This document shows positions 48,136 to 57,561 of a stretch of 64,000 nt of DNA, piece by piece; within the stretch, counting starts at the first letter, position 1, and every line of letters starts with the position of its first letter. The stretch spans positions 1 to 64,000 of the forward strand of contig NZ_JBHUEA010000016.1 in assembly GCF_042680685.1 (NCBI RefSeq). Direction: 5' to 3'. The notes below the pieces were generated by a model that was not told where the DNA came from, did no database searches, and saw nothing but the letters and a program-made list of their open reading frames with translations. Made by a program: the position numbers and the translations under genes. This DNA is from Amnibacterium endophyticum. GTDB taxonomy: Bacteria > Actinomycetota > Actinomycetes > Actinomycetales > Microbacteriaceae.

Positions 48136-48339
48136 TCAGAGGGCGCGGATGTTCGCGGCCTGCGGGCCGCGGTTGCCCTGCTCGACGTCGAACTCGACGC
48201 GCTGGTTCTCCTCGAGCGAGCGGTAGCCGTTGCCCGAGATCGCCGAGAAGTGGGCGAACACGTCGTTGCCGCCCTCGTCGGGAGCGATGAAGCCGAAGCC
48301 CTTCTCGCTGTTGAACCACTTCACGATGCCGGTAGCCAT
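48136..48339 (-). CDS. csp: Cold-shock protein (CspA family)
   Basis: A 67-residue OB-fold nucleic-acid-binding protein with KGFGFIAP and DVFAHFSAI motifs, ending NRGPQAANIRAL. It is about 75% identical by eye to the copy at 5754..5957 and the same length. A leader of about 90 nt precedes it and a 14-bp GC stem follows. Confidence 0.95.
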   Translation of the reverse strand: MATGIVKWFNSEKGFGFIAPDEGGNDVFAHFSAISGNGYRSLEENQRVEFDVEQGNRGPQAANIRAL

Positions 48340-48437
48340 AGGGATCTCATTCCTGTCGAACTCGCACGGCGCGGGATTCCGCACCGCCACATCACGCTGA
48401 ACACACGCGTTCGAGACCGACCGGATCATCCGGGAGT

Positions 48438-48466
48438 ACTAGAGCCACCTGCAACACAACAACCAA
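48438..48466 (-). promoter_or_regulatory. Putative promoter of the second cold-shock gene
   Basis: On the minus strand TTGGTT (48461-48466) is followed after 17 nt by TCTAGT (48438-48443), within an unusually AT-rich patch for this genome. It predicts a leader of about 90 nt before the ATG at 48339, in line with cold-shock genes. Confidence 0.4.
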
Positions 48467-48579
48467 TGCCCCTCCAGCGTAGAGGGCGGACGGGTCGGAG
48501 CGCACCCCCGCCAGCCTTCTCGTTCCTTCCGTGTCCGCTCGTAGGCTCTCGCAGGGATGGACGGGCTGCGGAGGACGAG

Positions 48580-49917
48580 GTGAGCGCGCCCGGGAGCCTG
48601 ATCGGCGGCCGCTACCGCCTCCAGCGCCTCATCGCCGCCGGCGGGATGGGTCTCGTCTGGCAGGCCGACGACGAGGTGCTGCGGCGCACGGTCGCGGTGA
48701 AGCAGCTGCGGATCCCGGTCGGCGCGGCCCCGGAGGCCGCCGAGCTGGCGGAGCAGCGCGCGCTGCGGGAGGCGCGGATCACCGCGCGGCTGCACCACCC
48801 GAACGCGGTGCCCGTGTTCGACGTCGTGGAGCACGACGGCGCGCCCCACATCGTCATGCAGTACGTGCCGTCGGAGCCGCTGTCGGCGGTGCTCCGCCGC
48901 GAGGGGGCGCTGCCGGTCGCCGAGGTGGCGCGGATCGGCGCGGAGGTCGCCGCCGCGCTCCAGGCCGCGCACGGGCTCGGCATCGTGCACCGGGACGTGA
49001 AGCCGGCGAACATCCTGATCGCCCAGCCGGGCGGCGTGGCGATGCTGACCGACTTCGGCATCTCGCACGCGGCGGACGACGGCGCGATCACGGCGACGGG
49101 GCTGCTGTCCGGCACCCCCGCGTACCTGGCGCCGGAGGTGGCGCTCGGCGAGGACTCGACGACCGCCTCCGACGTCTACTCGCTCGGCTCGACGCTGTAC
49201 GCGGCCGTGGAGGGCCGCCCGCCGTTCGGGCAGGACGCGAACGCGGTCGCCCTGCTGCACCGGGTCGCCGCCGGGGCGTTCCCGGCGCCGGAGCGCAGCG
49301 GGCCGCTCGGGCCGCTGCTCATGCGGCTGATGGACCCGGACCCCGCGGAGCGCCCGTCGATGGCGGAGGCCGCTCGTGTGCTCGGAGAGGTGACCGCCGC
49401 GATCGCCCGGCGCGACGTCGCGCCCGCTGCGGCAGCGGGCGACGAGACGATCGCGGACGGCTGGACCCCGACCCTCCTCGTGCCCGTCGCGACGCGGGAT
49501 GAGGAGGAGGACGAGGCGGCTGCCACCGTCCTCGTCGCAGCACCCGCCGAGGCGCCCGTCCCCGAGCGACGTCGGAGGCGGCTGCTGCCGTGGCTCGTCG
49601 GTGCCGCGGCGGTGCTGGTGATCGCGCTGGTCGGCTTCGGCCTGCTCCGGGGCGCACCGCCGGCACCGGCCGCTCCCCCGCCCACGACGCCCGTGAGCGC
49701 CGCGCCCTCGACGCCGAGCGCGACCCCGTCCGCGACGCCCTCCCTTACCCCGACCCCGACCCCGACGACTCCGTCGACCCCGTCGACTGCGCCTTCGACC
49801 TCCGGGCAGCAGGCGCCCGGGCCGGCGAACGGCGGCAAGCCTGGGAAGGGGAAGGGCAAGGACAAGCCGGGCAAGGGGAACGGGAAGGGCAAGGGCAAGG
49901 GCAACGGGAAGGGCTAG
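48580..49917 (+). CDS. Transmembrane Ser/Thr protein kinase with Lys/Gly-rich tail
   Basis: A 445-residue Hanks-type kinase. The P-loop IAAGGMGLVW, VAVKQLR lysine, catalytic HRDVKPANIL, DFGISHA and GTPAYLAPE all lie in residues 1-270. A linker, one membrane helix (LLPWLVGAAAVLVIALVGF) and an exterior Ser/Thr/Pro stretch follow. It ends in about 30 residues of Gly/Lys/Pro/Asn repeats (GKGKGKDKPGKGNGKGKGKG). There are no PASTA domains. GGAGG lies 5 nt before the GTG. It is a close relative of the kinase at 50404..52149. Confidence 0.92.
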   Translation: MSAPGSLIGGRYRLQRLIAAGGMGLVWQADDEVLRRTVAVKQLRIPVGAAPEAAELAEQRALREARITARLHHPNAVPVFDVVEHDGAPHIVMQYVPSEPLSAVLRREGALPVAEVARIGAEVAAALQAAHGLGIVHRDVKPANILIAQPGGVAMLTDFGISHAADDGAITATGLLSGTPAYLAPEVALGEDSTTASDVYSLGSTLYAAVEGRPPFGQDANAVALLHRVAAGAFPAPERSGPLGPLLMRLMDPDPAERPSMAEAARVLGEVTAAIARRDVAPAAAAGDETIADGWTPTLLVPVATRDEEEDEAAATVLVAAPAEAPVPERRRRRLLPWLVGAAAVLVIALVGFGLLRGAPPAPAAPPPTTPVSAAPSTPSATPSATPSLTPTPTPTTPSTPSTAPSTSGQQAPGPANGGKPGKGKGKDKPGKGNGKGKGKGNGKG

Positions 49918-49947
49918 GAGCGAGCCGCACGGGCGAGACTGTCCGCG

Positions 49948-50364
49948 ATGCCGACGCGCCTGATCCTCCTGCTGCGGCGCGTGCTCTCCTTCGCGGCGGG
50001 CTCCTCCGCGGGGCTCGTGATCGACCTCGGCGGGTTCCTCGCGCTGCACGCGGCAGGCGTCGTGCCGTGGCTCGCGAATGCGATCAGCTCGTCCGCGGCC
50101 GTCACCGCGGTCTACCTGCTCGTGACCCGCTACGCCTTCGGGGCGAACCGCCGCATCCGCACCTATGTCGCCTTCGTCGCCTGGTACGCCTCGGTGATCG
50201 TCGCGCTGTCCGCGGTGATCCAGCTGCTCACGACCGCGACCGGGGTCGACCCGTTCGTCTGGAAGCTGCTGTCGATCCCGGTCACCTTCACGGCGAACTT
50301 CCTCTTCAGCCAGCTGCTGTTCCGCGGGCGGCCGTCCAGGGCCTCGATCGGTCCGCGCCCATAG
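49948..50364 (+). CDS. GtrA-like membrane protein
   Basis: A 138-residue protein with four membrane helices of the GtrA family, thought to move lipid-linked sugars across the membrane. It shows FAAGSSAGLVIDLGGFLAL at the start and IPVTFTANFLFSQLLF at the end (the family-typical fourth helix). GAGACT is 7 nt before the ATG. It is sandwiched between two related kinase genes in the same direction. Confidence 0.85.
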   Translation: MPTRLILLLRRVLSFAAGSSAGLVIDLGGFLALHAAGVVPWLANAISSSAAVTAVYLLVTRYAFGANRRIRTYVAFVAWYASVIVALSAVIQLLTTATGVDPFVWKLLSIPVTFTANFLFSQLLFRGRPSRASIGPRP

Positions 50365-50403
50365 GATCGGCGCGATCGGCCGGTGGTGCTCGGAGGTGTC
50401 GCG

Positions 50404-52149
50404 ATGAGTGCCCCCCAGGATCTGATCGCGGGCCGGTACCGGCTGCAGCGGCGGATCGCGGCCGGCGGCATGGGCGTCGTGTGGGAGGCGCGCGACGAGC
50501 TGCTGCAGCGCGCGGTCGCCGTCAAGCAGCTGCGGGCCTTCCAGTGGATCTCCGACGAGGAGGCCGCGCTCGCGAAGCAGCGGGCGATGCGCGAGGCGCG
50601 GATCACCGCGAGGCTGCACCACCAGCACGCCGTCCCGGTCTTCGACTCCGTCGAGTACGACGGCGAACCATGCCTGGTCATGCAGTACGTGCCGTCGGAG
50701 CCGCTGTCGGCGCTGATCCGGCGCAGCGGCGCACGCCCCGCCGCCGAGGTCGCCCGGATCGGCGCGGAGGTGGGAGCCGCCCTGGCGGCGGCGCACGCGC
50801 TCGGCATCGTGCACCGGGACGTGAAGCCCGGCAACATCCTGATCGCGGACGTCGACGGCGCCGCGATGCTGAGCGACTTCGGGATCTCGCACGCCCTCGG
50901 CGACGCCACGCTCACCGCGACCGGCTTCGCCCACGGGACCCCGGCGTACCTGGCGCCGGAGGTGGCGCGGGGCGATGAGTCGACCTTCGCCTCCGACGTC
51001 TTCTCCCTCGGCTCGACGCTCTATGCGGCCTCGGAGGGGCGACCGCCGTTCGGCGAGGAGCCGAACTCGATCGCGGTCCTCCACCGCGTCGCGGTCGGCG
51101 GGTTCCAGGCGCCGAGGGACAGCGGCGCGCTCGGCCCCCTGCTCATGCAGATGATGGCCTCGGATCCCGAGGCGCGACCCGTGATGCGGGAGGTGGCGCG
51201 GCGGCTCGCCGCCCTGCAGCAGCAGCTCGGCGACCAGCTCGCACCGACCATCCCCCTCGTGTCCGACGACGAGGTGCCGGACGACGACCCGGACCAGTCG
51301 ACCGCCCGTCTCGACGACGATGCGCCGACGCTCGCGGCCGCTGCCACCGCCGCCGTCGCGATGACGCCTGCCGCTTCCACGGCGACGCGGACGACCACGG
51401 CCCCGGTCGAGCCGGCGACGGCATCGACAGAGTCGGACGATTCCACGACGGAGCCGGCGGCGACCCCTCCCGAGGCTCCTCCGCCCCCGGCCGAAGGCGC
51501 GGGTGCGGGCGGGAGCGGGGCGCCGAGACGCTCGAGGCGCCGCGCCGTGCTGATCGCCGTGATCGCCGCCGCGGTGGTGCTCCTGGCGCTGCTCGCCCTC
51601 GTGCCGCTGCTCCTCGCGCGGCCGGAGGCGGCGCCGGTCGCGACCGGCTCCCCCGCCACCGCGCCGACCTCCTCGGCGCCGTCGTCGTCCGCGTCTCCCT
51701 CGGCCAGTCCGACGCCCACGCCGACCCCGACTCCGACCCCTACGCCGACGGCGACGCCGAGCGCGACGGCCACCGCCTCGACCCCGGCCGCCCCTTCTGC
51801 CGCCAGCCCGCGGCCGGCCGCGAGCAGCGGTGCCGGCTCCGGGTCCTCGACGTCGCCGGTCGCGGCGATCCAGCGGTACTACACGCTCGTCCCCGGGAAC
51901 ACGGACGCCGCATGGCCGCTGATGACCGCGGACTACCAGACGAACCACGCGGGCGGTCGCGCCGCATACGACTCGTTCTGGGCGCAGGTCCGCTCGGTGA
52001 GGGCGTCGAACGTCCGCGAGATCGGGCCGAACCAGGTCGAGGCGACGCTCACCTACACGCGCAGCAGCGGCGTCGCCGTCGAGGACACCACCTTCCGGCT
52101 GGTCCGGGAGGGCGGCGTCCTGAAGATCGCCGACTCCGCCGTTCGCTGA
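50404..52149 (+). CDS. Transmembrane Ser/Thr protein kinase with extracellular NTF2-like domain
   Basis: A 581-residue kinase. The domain (residues 1-270) has IAAGGMGVVW, VAVKQLR, HRDVKPGNIL, DFGISHA and GTPAYLAPE. An acidic/Thr-rich linker, one membrane helix (AVLIAVIAAAVVLLALLAL) and a Thr-Pro repeat spacer follow. The exterior domain of about 95 residues (IQRYYTLVPGNTDAAWPLMT to VLKIADSAVR) is of the NTF2/SnoaL-like type seen as kinase sensors. GGAGG lies 7 nt before the ATG at 50404. It shares stretches such as VMQYVPSEPLSA with the upstream kinase. Confidence 0.92.
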   Translation: MSAPQDLIAGRYRLQRRIAAGGMGVVWEARDELLQRAVAVKQLRAFQWISDEEAALAKQRAMREARITARLHHQHAVPVFDSVEYDGEPCLVMQYVPSEPLSALIRRSGARPAAEVARIGAEVGAALAAAHALGIVHRDVKPGNILIADVDGAAMLSDFGISHALGDATLTATGFAHGTPAYLAPEVARGDESTFASDVFSLGSTLYAASEGRPPFGEEPNSIAVLHRVAVGGFQAPRDSGALGPLLMQMMASDPEARPVMREVARRLAALQQQLGDQLAPTIPLVSDDEVPDDDPDQSTARLDDDAPTLAAAATAAVAMTPAASTATRTTTAPVEPATASTESDDSTTEPAATPPEAPPPPAEGAGAGGSGAPRRSRRRAVLIAVIAAAVVLLALLALVPLLLARPEAAPVATGSPATAPTSSAPSSSASPSASPTPTPTPTPTPTPTATPSATATASTPAAPSAASPRPAASSGAGSGSSTSPVAAIQRYYTLVPGNTDAAWPLMTADYQTNHAGGRAAYDSFWAQVRSVRASNVREIGPNQVEATLTYTRSSGVAVEDTTFRLVREGGVLKIADSAVR

Positions 52150-52213
52150 CCGCCGCATCCCCGATCAGTGCGAGACCGGGCGTGCCCGCAGCCGGGCGCC
52201 GCAGGATGAGCCC

Positions 52214-53266
52214 GTGACCGACGAGCCCCGCTTCTTCACCGTGGCCGACTTCGAGACGGAGTCGGGGGTCGTGCTGCCCGAGGCGCGCCTCGCCTATCGC
52301 GTGTTCGGCTCCCCGGACGCACCCCGCGGCGCGGTCCTCGTTCCCTCGCACTTCATGGCGGGCTCCGCGGACAACGAGTTCCTCATCGGCGAGGGGCTCG
52401 CCCTCGACCCGGCCGAGTGGTTCGTCGTCGCGACCGACCTGCTCGGCAACGGCGTCTCGTCCTCCCCCAGCAACACGCCCGCGCCGTTCGTCGGCCCGCG
52501 CTTCCCCGTCACGACGATCCGCGACACGATCGCGCTGATCCGGCGGCTGCTGACCGAGGAGCTCGGCGTCGACCACCTCGCCGCGGTCGTCGGCTTCTCG
52601 ATGGGCGCGGAGCAGGCGTTCCAGCTGGCCGTCAGCGCGCCCGGCTTCGTCGACCGCGTCGTCGCGCTGGCCGGCACCGCCCGCTGCTGGCCGCACGGCG
52701 TCGCCCGGCTGGAGGGCCAGCTCGCCGCCCTCTTCGCCGACCCCGCGTTCGCCGGCGGCGAGTACGAGGAGCAGCCCGTCGCCGGCATCCGCGCGTTCGG
52801 CACGGTCTGGGCCGCCTGGCTGTACTCGCAGCAGTGGTGGCGGGACGAGCTGTGGCGGGAGGCCGACCCCGACGCGACCTTCGAGTCGACGATGGCCGGC
52901 TTCCGCGACGACTTCCTGCCCGGCGCCGACGCGAACGACGTCGTGCTGCACTGCCGCACCTGGCAGCAGCACGATGTCGGGACGACGCCCGGCTTCGACG
53001 GGAACACGCTCGCCGCGCTCACCTCGATCGAGGTGCCGGTGCTCGTCATGCCCGGCGAGACCGATCTCTACTTCCCGGTCGACGACGCCCGGTACGAGGC
53101 GGAGCAGATCCCGCACGCGGTGTTCCTGCCGATCCCGTCGCTCTGGGGCCACCCGGCCGGCGCCGGCGCGAGCCCCGCCGACCTCGACTTCGTGAACCGC
53201 GCCGTCCGGCGATTCCTCGCGGACGAGCCGATCCCGGAGGCGGAGGACGTGAAGCCGCGCAGCTGA
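52214..53266 (+). CDS. Alpha/beta hydrolase, homoserine acetyltransferase (MetX)-like
   Basis: A 350-residue alpha/beta hydrolase of the MetX-like group. The family opening LPEARLAYRVFGSPDAP, VVATDLLGNGVSSSPSN, the nucleophile elbow VVGFSMGAEQAFQLA, the acidic VMPGETDLYFP and the His in SLWGHPAGAG are present. Usual MetX residues for homoserine are not evident, so a general acyltransferase or hydrolase is likely. CAGGAT at 52202-52207 is 6 nt before the GTG. Confidence 0.85.
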   Translation: MTDEPRFFTVADFETESGVVLPEARLAYRVFGSPDAPRGAVLVPSHFMAGSADNEFLIGEGLALDPAEWFVVATDLLGNGVSSSPSNTPAPFVGPRFPVTTIRDTIALIRRLLTEELGVDHLAAVVGFSMGAEQAFQLAVSAPGFVDRVVALAGTARCWPHGVARLEGQLAALFADPAFAGGEYEEQPVAGIRAFGTVWAAWLYSQQWWRDELWREADPDATFESTMAGFRDDFLPGADANDVVLHCRTWQQHDVGTTPGFDGNTLAALTSIEVPVLVMPGETDLYFPVDDARYEAEQIPHAVFLPIPSLWGHPAGAGASPADLDFVNRAVRRFLADEPIPEAEDVKPRS

Positions 53267-53326
53267 CCCGCGCCCTTGTCCCCGCCGTCGGGCGGGTGCA
53301 GCCTGGACGGAGGGATGGAGGTCCGG

Positions 53327-53908
53327 ATGCGCAGGTACGTCGTCTCGGTGTGCGTCTCGATCGACGGCTTCCAGGAGGGCGTCGACGGCGACCTCTCGGT
53401 GATGCCCTTCGACGACGGGTTCAGCCGGCACAACGTCGAGCTGCTGCGCCGCGCCTCGACCGTCGTGCACGGCGGCCGCGGGTTCGACGGCGGCGCCTAC
53501 TGGGCGGCCGTGCTGCAGGACGACGCGCAGCCGCCGATCGAGCACGAGATCGCCCGGCTGAACGAGGGGCTCGAGCACGTCGTCGTCTCCGACTCGGTGG
53601 AGGTCGACCCGAGCTGGCCGTGGGCAGATGCGACTCGGGTCGTACCGCGGGCGGAGGCGATCGAGGCGGTGCGGCGGATGAAGGGCGGCGACGGCGGCGA
53701 CCTCGTCACCTACGGCAGCGCCACGACGTGGAGCCCGCTGCTCGAGGCCGGGCTCGTCGACGAGCTGCACGTGCTCGTCGGTCCCGCCGTCCTCGGCGGG
53801 GGCGGCCCGGCCTATCGCGGTGACCGGGTGCCGCTCCGCCTCCTCGACGCGACGGCGCTCCCCGACTCGCAGCTCGTGCGCCTGCGCTACGACGCGCGAG
53901 GGCGCTGA
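53327..53908 (+). CDS. Dihydrofolate reductase family (RibD C-terminal-like) protein
   Basis: A 193-residue protein of the RibD_C/DHFR-like fold: YVVSVCVSIDGFQEGVDGDL at the start, ASTVVHGGRGFDGGAYW, GGDLVTYGSATTWSPLLEAG and VGPAVLGGGGPAYRG. Such stand-alone proteins are NADPH-dependent reductases of mostly unknown substrate. The ATG at 53327 is chosen because GGAGG lies 5 nt upstream; an in-frame ATG at 53315 overlaps that site. Confidence 0.85.
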   Translation: MRRYVVSVCVSIDGFQEGVDGDLSVMPFDDGFSRHNVELLRRASTVVHGGRGFDGGAYWAAVLQDDAQPPIEHEIARLNEGLEHVVVSDSVEVDPSWPWADATRVVPRAEAIEAVRRMKGGDGGDLVTYGSATTWSPLLEAGLVDELHVLVGPAVLGGGGPAYRGDRVPLRLLDATALPDSQLVRLRYDARGR

Positions 53909-53977
53909 GCGCCGGCGCGTTCTCCGGCTCGAACGAATCCCGGCCCGCACACCGGATCCGTTCATGCGAACGAAACA

Positions 53978-53989
53978 GTTGTATACAAC
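53978..53989. promoter_or_regulatory. GntR-type operator palindrome upstream of peptide ABC operon
   Basis: GTTGTATACAAC is a perfect 12-bp palindrome of the kind bound by FCD-type GntR regulators (TTGTATACAA core). It lies 63 nt before the binding-protein start and contains a possible -10 (TATACA). The operon's last gene encodes a GntR/FCD regulator, so autogenous control is likely. Confidence 0.6.
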
Positions 53990-54051
53990 GGGCGTAACAG
54001 CGCGGTGATTGTCTGCAGTGGTCCGGTTCCGACCTCGTCCACGGAGTCCTC

Positions 54052-55686
54052 GTGCCCAGCAGCCCGCGCCGCCTCGCCCTCCCCCTCCTCGCCGCCGTCC
54101 TCGCCCTCGGCATCGCCGGCTGCGCGCCGGTGCAGAAGTCCACGTCGTCTCCCGCGGCGTCCGGCGCCGCGAAGCTGAGCGCGCCGATCGGCGACCGCAC
54201 CGTGCAGGAGGGCGGCGACCTCGTGATGGCGCTGTCCGCCGAGCCGGACAAGCTGGACCCGACCACGTCGTCCTCGCTCTACATGCGCTACGTCGCCGAG
54301 ACGATGTGCCAGAAGCTGTACGACATCGACGGCTCGGGGAAGCTCGTGCCGATGCTCGCGACGGCGCTGCCGACGACGTCGTCCGACGGGAAGACGGTCA
54401 CGATCCCGCTGCGCTCCGGCGTGAAGTTCGCCGACGGCACGGCCTTCGACGCCGCGGCCGTCGTCACGACGCTGCAGCGCAATCTGACGAAGTCCGACTC
54501 GGCGCGCAGGAGCGAGCTGGGCCCGCTGACGAAGGTCGCCGCGGACGGGACGGGGTCGGTGCAGCTGACCTTCAGCGCGCCCTTCGCGCCGATCACCGCG
54601 GCGCTGGCCGACCGCGCGGGGATGATCATGTCGCCGAAGGCGCTGCAGGAGGAGGGTGACGACTTCGGGGACCACCCGGTCTGCGTCGGGCCGTACAAGT
54701 TCGTGAACCGCGTGCCGCAGACCTCGATCACGGTCGAGCGCGACCCGAACTACTACGCGCCGAAGACGGCGCACTTCGACCGGATCACCTACCGCATCAT
54801 CACCGACGCGAGCATCCGGGCCGCGAACCTCCGCTCGGGCGACGTCCAGGTGGCGGACACGATCTCGAACCAGGACGTCGACGCCCTCAAGAAGGACTCG
54901 TCGCTCACCATGCTCCAGGTCGCCTCGCTCGGCTACCAGGGCATCACGGTCAACCTCGCGAACAAGAACGGCGTGGGCACGAAGCCCGAGCCGCTCGGCA
55001 CCGACATCGCGAGCAAGCCGGAGGTGCGGCAGGCGCTGTCGATGTCGATCGACCGGAAGCAACTGGTCCGCACCGTCTTCAACGGCTACGCGGACGCGGC
55101 CTGCTCCCCCATCGGTGCGGCCAGCGTGTACGCCACCGCGGCGAGCAACGCCTGCCCGGCCTACGACCCGGCGAAGGCGAAGCAGCTGCTGAAGGACGCC
55201 GGGGTGACCGCGCCCGTCTCGTTCGAGATGGAGGTCGTGAACAGCCCCGACAGCATCCGCCTCGCGCAGGCACTGCAGGCGATGGTGAAGGACGGCGGGT
55301 TCGACGTGCAGATCAAGCCGGTCGAGTACACGACCCTGCTCGACGACCAGACGAAGGGGAAGTACGAGACGGTGCAGCTCGGCTGGTCCGGCCGCGTCGA
55401 CCCGAACGGCAACACCTTCAACTTCCTGACGACCGGCGCTGGCCTCAACTACGCCGGCTACAGCAGCAGCGAGATGGACGACCTGCTGACGCAGGCCGCG
55501 TCCGCGGGCTCCACCGCCGAGCGCGCGGGGCTCTACGGGAAGATGACGGCGCTGCTGCAGCAGGACGACCCGATCATCTACCTGTACCGGCCGCTGAACC
55601 TCACCGCGGTCAGCGACGCGATCGGCGGGGTGTCCACCTACGCGGACGGCGTGGTGCGGCTCAGCACCGCGGCGTTCGTGAAGTAG
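54052..55686 (+). CDS. Peptide-type ABC transporter substrate-binding lipoprotein
   Basis: A 544-residue family-5 solute-binding protein (DppA/OppA/GsiB type). It has a signal peptide with lipobox GIAGC (Cys at about residue 24). EGGDLVMALSAEPDKLDPTT and VRQALSMSIDRKQLV are typical. GGAG lies 6 nt before the GTG. Neighbours suggest gamma-glutamyl peptides or glutathione as cargo, which is inference. It is the first gene of a six-gene operon. Confidence 0.9.
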   Translation: MPSSPRRLALPLLAAVLALGIAGCAPVQKSTSSPAASGAAKLSAPIGDRTVQEGGDLVMALSAEPDKLDPTTSSSLYMRYVAETMCQKLYDIDGSGKLVPMLATALPTTSSDGKTVTIPLRSGVKFADGTAFDAAAVVTTLQRNLTKSDSARRSELGPLTKVAADGTGSVQLTFSAPFAPITAALADRAGMIMSPKALQEEGDDFGDHPVCVGPYKFVNRVPQTSITVERDPNYYAPKTAHFDRITYRIITDASIRAANLRSGDVQVADTISNQDVDALKKDSSLTMLQVASLGYQGITVNLANKNGVGTKPEPLGTDIASKPEVRQALSMSIDRKQLVRTVFNGYADAACSPIGAASVYATAASNACPAYDPAKAKQLLKDAGVTAPVSFEMEVVNSPDSIRLAQALQAMVKDGGFDVQIKPVEYTTLLDDQTKGKYETVQLGWSGRVDPNGNTFNFLTTGAGLNYAGYSSSEMDDLLTQAASAGSTAERAGLYGKMTALLQQDDPIIYLYRPLNLTAVSDAIGGVSTYADGVVRLSTAAFVK

Positions 55687-55708
55687 GACACGGGTCCCGG
55701 AGCGCGTC

Positions 55709-56665
55709 GTGACCCGCTACCTGCTCACCCGGCTCTGGCAGTCGGCCCTCACCCTGGTGCTCGCGTCGCTGGTCGTGTTCATCGGGGTCCGGGCCCTGCC
55801 GGGCGACCCCGCGCTGGCGCTCGCCGGCGAGGAGGCGACGCCCGCCAGGCTCGCCGCCGTCCGCGCCGAGCTCGGCCTCGACCAGCCGCTGGTCGTGCAG
55901 TACCTGCGCTTCGCCGGCGAGTTCCTCACCGGGCACCTCGGGCGCAGCACGAGGACCGGCACGCCGGTCGGCCAGCTGATCGGCGCGACGCTGCCGGTGA
56001 CGATCTGGCTCGCGCTCTACGCGGTGGTCGTCGCGGTCGTCGTCGGCATCGCGTTCGGAGTGCTCGCCGAGCGCTACCGCGGCCGCTGGCCGGAGTGGGT
56101 CGCGAACGCGGCCGCGCTGCTCGGGCTGTCCGTGCCGAGCTTCTGGCTCGGGATCCTCGCGATCCTGTGGCTGGCCGTGGGCCTGCGCCTGTTCCCCGCG
56201 TCCGGCTACGTGCCGATGTCGACCGACCCGGTGCGGTCGCTGTACCACCTGACGCTGCCCGCCGTCATCCTCGGGATCGGGCTGGCGGCCGTGATCATGC
56301 GGCAGACGCGGGCGTCGATGATCGAGACGATGCAGACCGACTTCGTGCGCACGGCCCGCGCGAAGGGCCTCAGCCGCTCGCGGGTGCTGCTGCGCTACGG
56401 CCTGCGGAACTCGCTGATCGTCGTCATCACGATCGTCGGGCTGCAGCTCGGCGGGCTGATCTCCGGGGCCGTCGTGACCGAGAGCATCTTCGCGCTGCCG
56501 GGCTTCGGCAAGCTGACGCTCGACAGCGTCTTCACCCGCGACTACCCGGTGATCCAGGCCGTCGTGCTGATCATCACCTTCGGGTACGTCGTCATCAACC
56601 TCGCGGTCGACGTCCTCTACTCCGTCGCGAACCCGCGGGTGCGCGTGACGGGGGCCACCTCGTGA
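55709..56665 (+). CDS. Peptide-type ABC transporter permease (DppB-like)
   Basis: A 318-residue permease with about six helices. YLLTRLWQSALTLVLASLVV and ALPGDPA at the N-terminus and the EAA loop DFVRTARAKGLSRSRVLLRY match DppB/OppB. The GTG start is 22 nt after the binding-protein stop, and its own stop overlaps the next start (GTGA). Confidence 0.92.
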   Translation: MTRYLLTRLWQSALTLVLASLVVFIGVRALPGDPALALAGEEATPARLAAVRAELGLDQPLVVQYLRFAGEFLTGHLGRSTRTGTPVGQLIGATLPVTIWLALYAVVVAVVVGIAFGVLAERYRGRWPEWVANAAALLGLSVPSFWLGILAILWLAVGLRLFPASGYVPMSTDPVRSLYHLTLPAVILGIGLAAVIMRQTRASMIETMQTDFVRTARAKGLSRSRVLLRYGLRNSLIVVITIVGLQLGGLISGAVVTESIFALPGFGKLTLDSVFTRDYPVIQAVVLIITFGYVVINLAVDVLYSVANPRVRVTGATS

Positions 56666-57561
56666 GCGTCGCGACGGACCTCGCCGCAGTCCCCGACCTC
56701 GGCACCGGACGAGGACGCGTCTGGCGCCGGCTGCGGCACGAGCCCCTCGGCATGGTCGGCCTCGCCCTGATCGCGCTGGTCGTGCTCGCGGGCGTCGTCG
56801 GTCCGTTCGTCGCCCCCTACGGACCCGCGGAGACGCACTTCGACGCGCCCTTCCAGCAGCCCGGCACGATCGGGTACGTGCTCGGCACGGACGACCTGGG
56901 CCGCGACATCCTGACCCGCACGCTCTACGGCATCCGCGTCTCGCTGCAGGTGGGCCTGCTGTCGGTGGCGCTGGCGGTCGTCGTCGGCACGCCGCTCGGG
57001 CTGGTCGCCGGGTACTGGCGACGACTGGACGGAGTCGTGTCACGCCTGACGGACGTCGCGCTGGCGTTCCCCTTCCTGATCCTCGCGGTCGGCCTCGCGG
57101 CCATCAACGGCCCGAGCCTCGGCAACGCGGTACTCGCGATCGGCATCTCGCACGTGCCGGGCATGATCCGCATCGTCCGCGGCGAGACGCTGCGGATCGC
57201 CGCCAGCGACTTCGTGCTGAGCGCCCGCACCATGCACGCGGGCGGGGTGCGGATCATGGCGCAGCACGTGCTGCCGAACGCGGTGTCCGCGATCGTCGTG
57301 CAGGCGACCGTGATCATGCCGGTCGCGGTGATCGGCGAGGCGGTGCTGTCGTTCCTCGGGCTCGGCATCCGCCCGCCCACCCCGAGCCTCGGGATCATGC
57401 TGTCCGACGCGCAGCAGTACCTGCAGCGCGCGCCGTTCGCCGCCGTCGTGCCGGGCGCGTCCATCGCGCTGATCTGCCTCGGCTTCAACCTGTTCGGGGA
57501 CGCGCTGCGCGACGCGCTCGACCCGACCGCCGGATCCCGTCGCCGAGGACGTGCACGATGA
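56662..57561 (+). CDS. Peptide-type ABC transporter permease (DppC-like)
   Basis: A 299-residue permease of the DppC/OppC type: LGTDDLGRDILTRTLYGIRV, EAA-like loop DFVLSARTMHAGGVRIMAQH, and LGLGIRPPTPSLGIMLSDAQ near the C-terminus. It overlaps both neighbours by 4 nt and would pair with the DppB-like subunit. Confidence 0.92.
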   Translation: MSVATDLAAVPDLGTGRGRVWRRLRHEPLGMVGLALIALVVLAGVVGPFVAPYGPAETHFDAPFQQPGTIGYVLGTDDLGRDILTRTLYGIRVSLQVGLLSVALAVVVGTPLGLVAGYWRRLDGVVSRLTDVALAFPFLILAVGLAAINGPSLGNAVLAIGISHVPGMIRIVRGETLRIAASDFVLSARTMHAGGVRIMAQHVLPNAVSAIVVQATVIMPVAVIGEAVLSFLGLGIRPPTPSLGIMLSDAQQYLQRAPFAAVVPGASIALICLGFNLFGDALRDALDPTAGSRRRGRAR

